Positions 30,038-40,858 of a stretch of 64,000 nt of DNA are shown one piece after another. This stretch comes from Lactarius indigo (Eukaryota; Basidiomycota; Agaricomycetes; Russulales; Russulaceae). Both the position numbers and the translations under genes were made by a program. The DNA is taken from the NCBI GenBank assembly GCA_025766275.1, contig JAFKAC010000042.1:310001-374000 (forward strand). Direction: 5' to 3'. The notes under the pieces are model-generated. The model worked only from the letters and a program-made list of their open reading frames with translations, had not been told where the DNA came from and searched no databases. Position 1 is the first letter of the stretch. Each line of letters opens with the position of its first letter.

Positions 30038-30409
30038 GTGGCTGTAACAACAAGAGACCAGTGGACGAGTTTCCGTCCTTACTCACTCCCAAGAAGAGGA
30101 GAACGTAACGTCCCAACGCACTTTTTACAAGCTGCCAGTTGGAGGGACAGACAAGAAGAGACTGGATATTTCGTAGAGTTCAATGGACCTACTAGGTTCC
30201 GCCCAGTTTAGTTCAACTTCGACCACCTGTGCTGGGTAGAAGTTATGTGGAATCCCATAGACTCCCAGTGGGACGTCATACGACCAACAGGACCCAGATA
30301 TCATTGCGACATTGACGCACGAGAGCTCAATAGCCAAGCCGATTGGGGCCCCATCGACGGGCAAGTACGAGAACACTCCACCGGAGAAGCAGTATCAGAG
30401 CAAGCCGAG
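30038..30409 (+). pseudogene. gag: Gypsy D gag, 5' fragment
   Basis: GTG GCT GTA ACA at 30038 after an in-frame TAA (TTAA, 18 nt upstream). Contains RDQWTSFRPYS and NVPTHFLQAASWR, with a TAG replacing Glu in the RFRPVEF motif near 30210. Unlike intact copies it has gained ATG triplets. Broken at 30409 by E (duplication CCGAG) and continues at 46106. Confidence 0.8.
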
Positions 30410-30916
30410 TGTCACGTTTTGATTCATACCCTTACTGTACCGGTTGCAACTACGGCAGTAAGGTAGATTAGTTGCGGACTTTACTACGGTGATAGGGCAG
30501 CGTGATAGGTGATACGGGTACGATAGCTGACTGATGACCGACGCCACTAGTACGGGTACTAGTAGTATTAGGATTCGAGTTGTTTCTGCGATACGTTGGA
30601 TGCTACCTTACTGTGACTCATAGCAGCGCTTGAAAGCCTGCTCGATGTGTATTTAAACTGTCTCGCAAAGACCAAGATACGCCATCTTGGTCTTCTTGAA
30701 TCGCCACTTGTCTCCTCTTTCCTCTACTTCCCGCTTCTATCTAGCTGTCCGACTCCGCTCGTGACTCGAAGGACATCGTAGTTTGCCAGTATACCTCCAC
30801 GTATTTACCAAGGCAAAGGCTTGGACCTTCGCGTCTTCAAGTCGACACATTGACATTTCGCTAAGTAGTTACCGCCATCTGAGCTCAAGTCGAGCTAACG
30901 TCGTGGCAACGTTACA
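30410..30916 (+). repeat. 5' LTR of gypsy E
   Basis: 507 bp. TATTTAAA at 30650, predicted start ATCTTGGTCTT at 30684 (34 bp), PBS AAGACCAAGAT at 30919-30929. No ATG in R-U5. Confidence 0.92.
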
Positions 30917-30935
30917 TTAAGACCAAGATACCACC

Positions 30936-31764
30936 GTGGCCGTAACAACAAGAGACCAGTGGACGAATTTCCGTCCTTACTCGCTCCAAAGAAGAGGAGA
31001 GCGCAACGTCCCTACGCGCTTCTTACAAGCTGCTAGCTGGAGGGAAAGACAAGAGGAAACCGGATACTTCGTGGAATTTAACGGACCTAGCAGGTTCCGC
31101 CCAGTTGAGTTCAATTTCGATCACCTGTGTTGGGTAGAAGTTTCGTGGAACCCCATAGACTCCCAGTGGGACGCAGTACGACCAGCCGGACCCAGATACC
31201 GCTGCGACATCGACGCACGAGAGCTCAACAGCCAAGCAGACTGGGGCCCCATCGACAGACAAGTACGAGAACACTCTACCGGAGAAGTAATATCGGAAGA
31301 AGAAGAGGAACAAAGCCAAGACGAGAGTGAAGGGCGAGAACCAAATCAAACAGAAACTAGTGGAGGAGCAATACAAGATCTCCTCATCGAACGAGCTGAG
31401 TCTGCGCATATCACAGAACCAGAGCCAATTCACATCCGATCACCAGCCATTATGGCAACAATAACGCGAGCGATGGAAGAGGTCGCGATCGAAGAAGCGC
31501 GCGCAATACGAGAAGAAGCACAAGAAATCCTCATGCCAATTAACCCCGAAACCGGCGTCCGAATGACCGTAGACGACGCAGCCATTTTCCGAGCAATAGG
31601 GTCGGATCGGGGAGACCCCCCATCCGCGCGACAACCCGTACTGGACCTCCCACCGGGGATAGGAGGACCGGGTGAAGACCCACCACCGCCACCAGGAGGA
31701 GGTATCCCGTTTGATCTACGAAGAACCGAACCACCAAGAATGCCACCCACGGGACCACCAGGAG
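30936..31764 (+). pseudogene. gag: Gypsy E gag, 5' part, with GTG start
   Basis: Frame from GTG at 30936 (context CCACC-GTG-G) to 31764, where F is inserted in the Gly-rich linker. An in-frame TAA lies 18 nt upstream of the GTG. No ATG in any frame from 30684 to 31451; the first is ATG at 31452 (MATIT). Conserved N-terminal block RDQWTNFRPY, GYFVEFNGPSRFRPVEFNF. Continues at 39618 after F. Confidence 0.85.
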
Positions 31765-32276
31765 TGTAACGCCATCACGACGTTAGCCCGACTTGAGCTC
31801 GATATAGGCGGTAACAACTTAGCCGTGATTTCTCTCTGTTCTTGAAGACACGAAGGTCCAAGTCGTATGCACGGGTGAATGCTCGGAGGCACACCTAAGA
31901 CTTATAGTTACAGGTGACGAAGTCGAAATGGGTTTAGATAGGGAGACAGAGAGGCAAAGAGATGGAAAGCAAGTGACGATTCAAGAAGACCAAGATGGCG
32001 TATCTTGGTCTTCGCAAGCCAGATTAAATACAAGTCGAGCAGGCTTTCAAGCGCTGCTATGAGTCACAGTAATGTAGCATCCAACGTGTCGCGTAAGTAG
32101 CTCGAACCCTAATACTACTACTACTAGTATTAGTGGCATAGTCCTCAGTCAGCAATCAGCGCGCAATCTCCTATCGTACTCGTAATCGCCTATCGTAAGT
32201 CCGCAACTAATCTACCTTACCGCCGTAGCTGCAACCGGTACAGTAAGGGTATCCACACACGAGTCGAAACGTAACA
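31765..32276 (-). repeat. 3' LTR of gypsy F
   Basis: 512 bp, TGTTACGTTTCGA...CGTTACA on the element strand. Preceded by purine tract GAAAAGGGGGTGA and a GTGAG...CTCAC stem after the pol stop. Confidence 0.93.
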
Positions 32277-32305
32277 TCACCCCCTTTTCAGCGTGAGACC
32301 CCGAC

Positions 32306-35300
32306 TCACCGGAAGTCCCTTGCCGGCCAACCTCGCTGTTCGTCGGCAATGCGTTCAAGTGCCGTGGCGCGCTCCAGTCGATAGATGGAGTCCTGCCGGT
32401 CACTCTGTGCGCATGCGATCATGTCCCGCAGCTGCGCCACCCTTGCTCGGAGTCGTTCCAGCTCAAAGCTGGCTGCGCGGTAGCGCGTGACCTCCGCAGT
32501 GAGCGTCTCGTCGTTGATGCGGTTGAGGGCGCGGTCCGTGATGCGGTCCACGGCGAAGATGACGAGGTCTTCATGGGGGTACGTGGGGCGGAGCGCGGCG
32601 TTTACGTGGGGTTCGGCGTAGAGGGGCTTACCGTATAAGTGCGGAGAGCCCGGTATGACCCCCAGTATGAGGGGGTCTGCCCCCCCTATGATCTGGACGT
32701 GGGAAGCGTCCCTCTCTACTCCATCGGGCCCGGTGATGGGGTATGGAATGTGATGGGGTCGTCTATTTGCCCGGAACCCTTCAGGCGCAATAACGTGCGC
32801 GGGGTCGTCAGCGGCGGTGAAGGGACGGTGTTCGGCGGCGCCTGGTACACGCACACGTCCTCGGTACATGGCGGTCCCGTCAGAGTTGACGAGCCAAGGC
32901 GTGATGCGGGGATTAGTAGGGTCGCTTTTCGTTCGAAGGAAGGCGTGGCGTGCCGGGTAGTAATCGTCGTCGTCATGGCCAGCCTCAGCAGCCTCCATCG
33001 CTGCCGCCGCTCGCGCATCTCTCTCAGTCGGGCCGCGGCTGAGTCTAACTGTTCCTTCTGCCACTCTGCTGCTACCCTCCTCCAACCGTCCAACTCGTAC
33101 TCCAGGAGAGCTTGAACGCTCGTTGTTGCTCGGGAAAATTCCGCGAACGCCGACGAGGTCGTCGCTTGGGGGGATGGCAGCGATGGGTTCGCGCTCCCCT
33201 CGTTCGTTGCGAAAGACGTGGGCGACGGTGGATTCGTCGTCGGGCTGTTGCGTGGGGTCTGGAAATCGGGCAAGGACGTTTGCCCACTCTTGTGCGGTGA
33301 TGCGGCCCTCTGGCTGGTCGATAGGTGTGTACGGGGTGATTTGGGTGTTGGGAATCTCAGTCTCATCGTCTTCTGCGAGGAGGGCTCGAGCGTCTTCCGC
33401 AAGGGAGTCGAGGAGGATCGCTTGGGTGACATGTCGCAGAGGGGAAGTGGGCATAAGAGTGGTGGCAGTGGAGCGAAGGAAGAGGGGATGACTCTCCTGA
33501 GTACGGATTGAACCCCTTTTAACCGTTGCTCCGTGAGCTTGTGCTTCCTGATAAAGACGAAGTGCTTCCGGTGCGAAGACGTCATCTTTGTTGACCCACT
33601 GGTTCTCCGAGTCTGGGTATCCCTTCCATTTGATGAGGTACTGGAGTCGTCTTCCTCGGCCGAAATGCCGAGAGTCCAGAATGGCCTCGACTTCGTACTC
33701 CTCTTCTCCATCAATCAGCTCGGGTGGCGGTCGTGTGAAATTCTCCCCGTGAAGGGTAGTTTGTTTGTACGGCGTGAGAAGATCGATGTGGAATACTGGG
33801 TGAATGCTCCACTGGACGGGGAGTTCCAATCGATAATTGTAAGGGGACATCACCTGCGTCACTCGAAATGGTCCGTGGCGTCGCGCCGCCAGTTTCGCCG
33901 TGGGCTGATTGGTTCGTAGGTGTTTGCCCTCTAGCCACACGAGGTCTCCTATCTTGAATTTGGGCGTATCCTTGTTGCGAACCCACGCTTCTTGGGCCCG
34001 TTTCATGAGCCGTTGGGCGTCCTGCCTAGCTTCTTTTAGTTGTGTTAGTCGCCTTGTGACCTGAGGAAGAGGGGATGGCTTATCGGTCCAATCTGCTTGC
34101 GGGTTAAACCCCATTAGGAGCTGAAACGGCGATTGTTTCGTATGCTCATGTGGCCAGTTATTGTGCACGAATTCAGCGATTGGCAGGTAGGCGGCCCAGT
34201 TATCTTGCCGCTCGTTCACCCAGAAGCGCAGATACTGTTCTAACCATTGGTTGGTCTGCTCGGATTGCCCGTCGGTGCGTGGGTGGTATGCCGTGGATAT
34301 ATTCTGTTGGATGCCTAGGACTCGACATATTTCTCTGGTGAATTTTGATGCAAACCGCGGGTCTCGATCACTGATACATTTGCGTGGTAATCCGAAACGC
34401 TTGAACACGTGAGCAACGTACAGGGCTGCTGTTTCCTCGGCTGTTATTTCCTCTTTGCACGGAACAAAGATAGAGGCCTTGCTGCAGTCGTGGTCTGTGA
34501 TGGTCAGTATGCTGTCGTATCCTTGCGACGGTGGGAGTTTGGTGATAAAGTCCATGGCTATCGTTTGGAAGGGCACGGCGTCCAGTATTGGCGTAATAGG
34601 ATGTAACGCCGCTCGTATGGGCCTCGTGTTTACCTTGTTTCGTTGGCACTCCGCACAGCCTTGCACATACTCGTATACGTCCTTTCGTAGTCGCGGCCAC
34701 CAGTAGTGTCGTTCCAGAATCCGTTGTGTCCTCGCCACTCCAGGGTGACCATGTATTGGCAGGTCGTGATGGTCGTGTATCAGCGCGCGGTACGTTGAAG
34801 CGGGCCCGGTTATCACAAACCTGCCATCTTTATACCATTCCCCTTCTATTTTCTTGAGGCGATGGGGGTCTACCCACATCTTGATTACTTCGTTGTCTTG
34901 CTGGTGACACGGTTGTAGCAGGTTTGGGCTCGCGACAAAGGTGCGCGCGGTGTTGAGGGTCCTTACAAAGACTTCGGGGGGTAGGACGACAACTTCGCTG
35001 TTGTCGCTTTCCCCTTGGTTGTAGTCTGGCCGTCTTGATAGGGCATCTGCTCTGCCATTATTCTTTCCTTTGATGTGGTGAATCTCGAAGTCGTATTCGG
35101 AAAGTTCGAGCACCTCCCTTGCGATCCGTCTGCTAATCTTTTGCGGCGATTTCCAGTATTGCAGGTTGAGGTGGTCTGAGTAAATTTTGATTTTGTGCGG
35201 GGCTCCTGCCAGCAGCGGCCTCCAGTTTCGTAATGCTTTGACTATTGCTAGCAATTCTAGATCGTAAATGTCGTAGTTTCGCTCCGCTTCCGAGAGCGTG

Positions 35301-37048
35301 GCTGAGTAGTAGCCTATGGGGTGCCGCTTTCCGTCAGATTTTCGTTGTAATAGGACGGCTCCCACCACGTATCCGGAGGCGTCGACCTCCAATTCAAATG
35401 GGTCCTGGAGAACTGGGTGTGCCAGCACTGGTTCTTCAGTTACGAGGTGTTTGAGGGTGTTGAACGCCTTGTCTTCTTCTTCAGTCCACCGCCATTCCTC
35501 ATCTTTTCGCGTCAGTTTGGTGAGTGGTTTGGCGTGAGTTGCAAAGCCGCGGATGAAAAGTCTGTAAAAGTTACAGAAGCCGAGGAAGGAATGGACATCT
35601 TTTACTTTTGTCGGCGTTGGCCAGTCTTTGATGCCTTGGACTTTTACAGGGTCCATTCGGGTCACCCCCCTCTCAAGGATTACCCCCAGGTAATCCATCC
35701 GCGGCTGGTGGAACAGGCATTTCTCAAGCTTGAAGTAGAGGTCGTGTTCTCGTGCGACCTCCAGAACGTCGCGTACCGCGCTGATATGAGCTGTCAGATC
35801 ATGGTTAAAATGGGTGGCTATGCCAATGTCATCCATATAGACACGTATCGTGGTTCCCAATCGCTCGTGTTTTGCGATCGTGTCGCGGTAGATGTGATTC
35901 ATCATTGCTTGGAAGGTGGCCGGGGAGTTGGTGAGGCCGAAGAACATAACTGTGGGTTCAAAAAGGCCGAATTTGGTTTTAAATGCCGCTTTCTCCTGAT
36001 CTCCGTCGCGAATACGGATGTTGTTATAGCCCCAGCGGATGTCAAGCTTCGTATAAATGTGTGCGTTGCTGAGGTCGAGGATGAGGTCTTGGATCAGTGG
36101 CAGCGGGTACTGGTTGCGAATGGTGTGTGAATTGATGACACGGTAGTCCTGTACGGGGCGTAGTTTTCCGTCCTTCTTTTTGATAAAAAAGAAGGATGAG
36201 GCGTACGGGGAAATAGAAGGGCGTAAATATCCTTGCTTCAACTTCTCGTCAAGGAAGTCCTTCAGTTCGCCTTCTTCTTTCTGTGTCATAGGATATATTT
36301 TGCAATCGATTGCTGCCGGCGCTGACGGTTTGAAATCGATAGCATGATCCCAGGGACGCGACGGGGGGAAACGGTGTGAGGCCTGCTCATTGAATAGCGT
36401 GGTGTATTCTGCGTAGACTGGTGGCAGCACTGCCGCTGTTTGTTGCTGCTTTGCCGATATGGCCAGCTCTGTCGAAGCGGTGGCTCGTGCGAAAGTCTCT
36501 TCGTCCAATTCTCGGATGATCGCTTCCTTCTCTGCTGTGATTAGTGCTCGTATAGTAGGTGTGATGAGTAGGTCTTCGGTGGTGGCCAAGACCACTGGTT
36601 GCATATCCGGATGCATCGTTGCCGTTGCCCAGCTGATTGTGGGTTCAAAGGCGCTTAGCCATGGGTAGCCCAGTACCATGTCTTCGCTGCCGAGGTCGGT
36701 GATTAAGAAGGTCATTCGTTTTATCTGTCCACGTGTTTTCACTTCCAGGTTAACATAATGAGTGATTAACCCAGCTTTGTTTTCCGTGTTGTCTATATTC
36801 CATATTTTGCGAGGCGTTTCTAATGGTCGTATCGGGATTCCGGCCCGGGCCGCCATGTTTGGTTTGATGAAGTTGTCGGTGGCTCCGGAGTCCACCAACG
36901 CGTGGGTTTCAGTCGTTTGGTAATTCGTTTGGACGGTTACTGGGATTCGCAAAGATCGATAGCGCGTGGTCACAATTACAGAATTACATTGTAAGGCCCT
37001 CACCCAGACTGATGGGTTCAGGCACCCTGAAAACCCTCCTTTCCCCAC
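32306..37048 (-). CDS. pol: Gypsy F pol polyprotein
   Basis: 1580 codons open. Protease LVDSGATDNFIKPN, RT with FFGLTNSPATFQ and RVYMDDIGIAT, RNase H LEVDASGYVVGAVL, integrase (GHPGVARTQRILERHYWWP, AMDFITKLP, SDRDPRFAS, DGQSEQTNQ), chromodomain EEYEVEAILDSRHFGRGRRL, and a C-terminal extension with YYPARHAFL, APEGFRANRRP, YGKPLYAEPH and a coiled coil ending RDFR. All catalytic residues are present. The +1 frame is open for 332 codons over 33714-32716. Entered by -1 frameshift at G-GGT-TTT. Confidence 0.93.
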   Translation of the reverse strand: MGKGGFSGCLNPSVWVRALQCNSVIVTTRYRSLRIPVTVQTNYQTTETHALVDSGATDNFIKPNMAARAGIPIRPLETPRKIWNIDNTENKAGLITHYVNLEVKTRGQIKRMTFLITDLGSEDMVLGYPWLSAFEPTISWATATMHPDMQPVVLATTEDLLITPTIRALITAEKEAIIRELDEETFARATASTELAISAKQQQTAAVLPPVYAEYTTLFNEQASHRFPPSRPWDHAIDFKPSAPAAIDCKIYPMTQKEEGELKDFLDEKLKQGYLRPSISPYASSFFFIKKKDGKLRPVQDYRVINSHTIRNQYPLPLIQDLILDLSNAHIYTKLDIRWGYNNIRIRDGDQEKAAFKTKFGLFEPTVMFFGLTNSPATFQAMMNHIYRDTIAKHERLGTTIRVYMDDIGIATHFNHDLTAHISAVRDVLEVAREHDLYFKLEKCLFHQPRMDYLGVILERGVTRMDPVKVQGIKDWPTPTKVKDVHSFLGFCNFYRLFIRGFATHAKPLTKLTRKDEEWRWTEEEDKAFNTLKHLVTEEPVLAHPVLQDPFELEVDASGYVVGAVLLQRKSDGKRHPIGYYSATLSEAERNYDIYDLELLAIVKALRNWRPLLAGAPHKIKIYSDHLNLQYWKSPQKISRRIAREVLELSEYDFEIHHIKGKNNGRADALSRRPDYNQGESDNSEVVVLPPEVFVRTLNTARTFVASPNLLQPCHQQDNEVIKMWVDPHRLKKIEGEWYKDGRFVITGPASTYRALIHDHHDLPIHGHPGVARTQRILERHYWWPRLRKDVYEYVQGCAECQRNKVNTRPIRAALHPITPILDAVPFQTIAMDFITKLPPSQGYDSILTITDHDCSKASIFVPCKEEITAEETAALYVAHVFKRFGLPRKCISDRDPRFASKFTREICRVLGIQQNISTAYHPRTDGQSEQTNQWLEQYLRFWVNERQDNWAAYLPIAEFVHNNWPHEHTKQSPFQLLMGFNPQADWTDKPSPLPQVTRRLTQLKEARQDAQRLMKRAQEAWVRNKDTPKFKIGDLVWLEGKHLRTNQPTAKLAARRHGPFRVTQVMSPYNYRLELPVQWSIHPVFHIDLLTPYKQTTLHGENFTRPPPELIDGEEEYEVEAILDSRHFGRGRRLQYLIKWKGYPDSENQWVNKDDVFAPEALRLYQEAQAHGATVKRGSIRTQESHPLFLRSTATTLMPTSPLRHVTQAILLDSLAEDARALLAEDDETEIPNTQITPYTPIDQPEGRITAQEWANVLARFPDPTQQPDDESTVAHVFRNERGEREPIAAIPPSDDLVGVRGIFPSNNERSSSPGVRVGRLEEGSSRVAEGTVRLSRGPTERDARAAAAMEAAEAGHDDDDYYPARHAFLRTKSDPTNPRITPWLVNSDGTAMYRGRVRVPGAAEHRPFTAADDPAHVIAPEGFRANRRPHHIPYPITGPDGVERDASHVQIIGGADPLILGVIPGSPHLYGKPLYAEPHVNAALRPTYPHEDLVIFAVDRITDRALNRINDETLTAEVTRYRAASFELERLRARVAQLRDMIACAQSDRQDSIYRLERATALERIADEQRGWPARDFR

Positions 37049-39081
37049 AGATCTTGGAGTATGAGGTCTTTTACTTCATCCGTGCTGTTGGCGACGTGCG
37101 TCAGCCATTCCTTCGCTTGTTCTCCCGCTGTTTTCGTTGCTTTGATTTGGGGTGCGGGTGTCGCACTGGGCGCTGGCGTTGCGTACCCCGGCAGCGATGG
37201 TTCGTACTGGGATGCGGGGCCCGGTGATCCGGGCCATTGCGTCGGCCAGGCGGTTTCCGTCATCCTACTGCTTGACGGGGCGTTCTGCCATTGCCTCTGT
37301 CGTCGGGGATACAGACAATTTCGTGAGAGATGTCCTGGAGCGTCACAGTTGTAGCAAAGGACATTCCTTAGGTCCCTTCTAGATCCGCCCCTTCCTCGTC
37401 CTCTGGCTCCCGGACCTCCTCGCGGTGGGAAGGGTGGTGTTGGCCAGTCGTGGTGGGGCAGCTTATTGAAGTCGATTTCTTCGGATCCGGCTAATCGTAC
37501 TTTGGCCCGATCGGCGGAGGTGTCCATCGCCCACGGATTGGTCTGTGGTAGGTTTTGCGGCAGTGCCCATCCTGCATTGCCGGTCTGCTTTTTTGGCGGA
37601 GTCGTCGTATTCTTGTATTCGTTGAGTCTCGCTTTGAGGTGGATGTAATTTTTTTGTCTTTTAAGGACAGCCCTCTTCCAGTCGTCGAACGTTACTGGTT
37701 CATCAAATTGGAACGCGTTTTTAAATAATTCCTTGGGCAAACCCGATGTAAAGAGATCGATGGTTTGTGGTTCGTTGAGGTGGTAGTGAGCTTTCCGCGC
37801 TAGCTGTTCGAAGTCATTGACGTACTTGTCAATGTCCTCTCCCATCATTTTGAAACCCTTTCGCAGTATGGCCTGCGCTTGCTCTCTCTCCAGGGTGTTT
37901 TCAAACCGCTGGCTAAAGCCGTCGGCTACGGCGTCCCATAGGTTTCGGGTGTAGGGGCTGATTCCCCGTTGTATCTGTCGATTGAGCCAGTTCAGGAAGG
38001 ATAACACCCATTCGCTGACTGCTCCGCCTTTGATGTATGAAAGGAACAGGAGACATCTCCTGTAGTCGTTGCGCATGATGGGGGCGTCCAGGTTCATCCC
38101 CCAGTATACATGCCACTGCGTGAGGAATTGGTCGACTTTAAGTCTGTCCCCATCGAAAATAGAAGGTGGCTCGCCGGTTAATTTTTCGTTGGTATGTCCC
38201 CTATCTCTCACGCCTCCACCACCTCCTCCATCGCCGCCTCCTCCGCCTCCTCCTCCAGGCGGGTCGCGGGGCGGTCCTCTTGGTGGTTCGGTTCTTCGCA
38301 GGTCGAAGGGGATGCCTCCTCCTGATGGCGGTGGCAGATCGCCTCCCGGGCCTCCTATTCCTGGAGGTAGCTCCATTGCGGGTCTTCGTTCAGATGGAGG
38401 ATCTCCTCTGTCCGATCCTATTGCTCGGAAGATTGCGGCATCGTCCGCGGTCATACGTACTCCCGTTTCTGGGTTAATGGGCATAAGATTAGCCCTTGCT
38501 TCGTCTTGTACTGCTCGTGCCTCCTCCAGTGCGACTTCTTCCATTGCGCACGTTATCGTAGCCATGATAGCTGGGGATCGAATATGAATTGGTTCTGGTT
38601 CCGTGATGTGTGCGGACTCAGCTCGTTCTATGAGGAGATCTTGTATTGCTCCTCCACTCGTTTCGGTTTGATTTGGTTCTCGGCCTTCGCTCTCTTCCTG
38701 GCTTTGGCTTCCTTCTTCTTCTGATACTACCTCTCCTGTAGAGTGTTCTCGTACTTGTCCGTCGATGGGTCCCCAATCTGTTCGGCTATTGAGTTCTCGT
38801 GCGTCGATGTCGCACCGATACCTGGGTCCAGCTGGTCGTATGACGTCCCACTGGGAATCTATGGGGTTCCACGTAACTTCTACCCAACACAAGTGGTCGA
38901 AGTTGAACTCAACTGGGCGGAACCTTGAAGGTCCGTTGAACTCTACGAAATATCCGGTTTCTTCTTGTCGTTCCCTCCAACTGGCAGCTTGTAAAAAGCG
39001 CGTAGGGACGTTTCGCTCTCCTCTCCTTGGGATTGAGTACGGACGAAAGCTCGTCCACTGGTCTCTGGTTGTTACGGCCAC
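37018..39081 (-). CDS. gag: Gypsy F gag
   Basis: 687 codons from GTG (39081), 20 nt after the 5' LTR, with an in-frame TAA 18 nt further upstream. First in-frame Met near residue 173 (MATIT). N-terminal conserved block, poly-Gly linker, capsid domain (FLTQWHVYWGMNLDAPIM) and CCHC knuckle CYNCDAPGHLSRNC. Ends KEGFQGA then TGA, overlapping pol. No stops or frameshifts. Confidence 0.86.
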   Translation of the reverse strand: MAVTTRDQWTSFRPYSIPRRGERNVPTRFLQAASWRERQEETGYFVEFNGPSRFRPVEFNFDHLCWVEVTWNPIDSQWDVIRPAGPRYRCDIDARELNSRTDWGPIDGQVREHSTGEVVSEEEGSQSQEESEGREPNQTETSGGAIQDLLIERAESAHITEPEPIHIRSPAIMATITCAMEEVALEEARAVQDEARANLMPINPETGVRMTADDAAIFRAIGSDRGDPPSERRPAMELPPGIGGPGGDLPPPSGGGIPFDLRRTEPPRGPPRDPPGGGGGGGGDGGGGGGVRDRGHTNEKLTGEPPSIFDGDRLKVDQFLTQWHVYWGMNLDAPIMRNDYRRCLLFLSYIKGGAVSEWVLSFLNWLNRQIQRGISPYTRNLWDAVADGFSQRFENTLEREQAQAILRKGFKMMGEDIDKYVNDFEQLARKAHYHLNEPQTIDLFTSGLPKELFKNAFQFDEPVTFDDWKRAVLKRQKNYIHLKARLNEYKNTTTPPKKQTGNAGWALPQNLPQTNPWAMDTSADRAKVRLAGSEEIDFNKLPHHDWPTPPFPPRGGPGARGRGRGGSRRDLRNVLCYNCDAPGHLSRNCLYPRRQRQWQNAPSSSRMTETAWPTQWPGSPGPASQYEPSLPGYATPAPSATPAPQIKATKTAGEQAKEWLTHVANSTDEVKDLILQDLWGKEGFQGA

Positions 39082-39087
39082 GATGGG

Positions 39088-39366
39088 ATCTTGGTCTTAA
39101 TGTAACGCCGTCACAACGTTAGCCCGACTTGAGCTCGATATAGGCGGTAACAACTTAGCCGTGATTTCTCTCTGTTCTTGAAGACACGAAGGTCCAAGTC
39201 ATATGCACGGGTGAATGCTCGGAGGCACACCTAAGACTTATAGTTACAGGTGACGAAGTCGAAATGGGTTTAGATAGGGAGACAGAGAGGCAAAGAGATG
39301 GAAAGCAAGTGACGATTCAAGAAGACCAAGATGGCGTATCTTGGTCTTCGCAAGCCAGATTAAATA
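39088..39366 (-). promoter_or_regulatory. Gypsy F promoter, start site and self-priming PBS
   Basis: TATTTAAT at 39366-39359, ATCTTGGTCTT at 39332-39322 (34 bp downstream), PBS AAGACCAAGAT at 39098-39088. One ATG (39202-39200) has arisen in U5; the other LTR of F lacks it. Confidence 0.7.
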
Positions 39367-39612
39367 CAAGTCGAGCAGGCTTTCAAGCGCTGCTATGAGT
39401 CACAGTAATGTAGCGTCCAACGTGTCACGTAAGTAGCTCGAACCCTAATACTACTACTACTAGTATTAGTGGCATAGTCCTCAGTCAGCAATCAGCGCGC
39501 AATCTCCTATCGTACTCGTAATCGCCTATCGTAAGTCCGCAACTAATCTACCTTACCGCCGTAGCTGCAACCGGTACAGTAAGGGTATCCACACACGAGT
39601 CGAAACGTAACA
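39101..39612 (-). repeat. 5' LTR of gypsy F
   Basis: 512 bp, ends as in the 3' LTR, flanked by AGGAG at 39613. Confidence 0.93.
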
Positions 39613-39617
39613 AGGAG

Positions 39618-40858
39618 GGGGAGGAGGTGGTGGCGGAGGAGGGGGAGGAGGTGGTGATGCCAGAGGAGGAGGACAACATAACGAAAAATTAACCGGCGAG
39701 CCACCTTCCATCTTTGATGGGGACAGACTCAAAGTAGACCAATTCCTAACGCAGTGGCATGTCTACTGGGGCATGAATTTGGATGCCCCTATCATGCGCA
39801 ACGACTACCGAAGATGCCTTCTGTTTCTCTCCTACATCAAGGGCGGAGCAGTCAGTGAATGGGTTCTGTCCTTCCTGAATTGGCTCAACAGGCAAATACA
39901 ACGAGGGATCGACCCCTACACTCGTGACCTATGGGACGCCGTAGCCGATGGATTCAGCCAGAGGTTCGAAAACACATTGGAGAGAGAGCAAGCACAAGCC
40001 ATACTACGAAAGGGCCTCAAGATGACGGGAGAGGACATTGACAAGTACGTCAATGATTTTGAACAGCTTGCACGGAAAGCTCATTATCGCCTCAACGAAC
40101 CCCAAACCATCGACCTCTTCACGTCGGGTCTACCCAAGGAATTGTTCAAGAATGCGTTTCAGTTCGACGATCCCGTCACATTCGACGACTGGAAAAGGGC
40201 CGTCCTCAAACGACAAAAGAACTATATACACCTCAAAGCATGGCTCAACGAATACAAAAACACGACAACGCAGCCAAAGAAGCAAGGCGGCAATGCGGGA
40301 TGGACACTCCCGCAAAACCTGCCACAAACTAACCCATGGGCAATGGATACCTCGGCTGACCACGCTAAGGTGAGACTCGCGGGGTCCGAAGAAATCAATT
40401 ATAACAAACTGCCACACCGCGACTGGCCTATGCCGCCGTTCCCACCAAGAGGAGGACCAGGAGCTCGAGGACGAGGAAGAGGAGGATCTCGAAGGGACTT
40501 AAGGAACGTCCTTTGCTATAACTGTCACGCTCCCGGCCACCTCTCATGAAATTGTCCATATCCGCGCACGCAGCAACAATGGCAGGCTGTCCAATCTAGC
40601 AGTCGCATGATAGAAACTACGGGATATCCTCAAGGACCCATCTCACAGTATGCGCCATCACAGTATGCGCTGTCGTTACCCGGGTATGCGTCGCCGACGC
40701 CGAGCGCGACACCCACACCACAAATCAACGCCGCAAGCACAAAGACAGCGGGAGAACAGGCCAAAGAATGGCTCACACAAGTGGCCAATAGTACGGATGA
40801 AGTAAAAGATCTTATACTTCAAGATCTATGGGGGAAAGAGGGTTTTCGGGACGCCTAA
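39618..40858 (+). pseudogene. gag: Gypsy E gag, 3' part
   Basis: Resumes after F in the Gly-rich linker. Capsid domain (FLTQWHVYWGMNLDAPIM, YVNDFEQLARKAHYR) and zinc knuckle CYNCHAPGHLS-stop-NC: TGA at about 40547 replaces Arg (CGA in D at the same place). Ends FRDA then TAA after the G-GGT-TTT heptamer. Confidence 0.85.

Larger units (their letters stand above)
31765..39612 (-). mobile_element. Gypsy F: intact element nested in E gag
   Basis: 7848 bp, 512-bp LTRs (31765-32276 and 39101-39612) and a perfect duplication AGGAG (31760-31764, 39613-39617) inside the poly-Gly codons of E gag. Gag (39081-37018) and pol (37048-32306) are open. LTRs differ at about 5 sites by eye, so it is young but probably older than A/B. 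Opposite orientation to E and D. Confidence 0.94.
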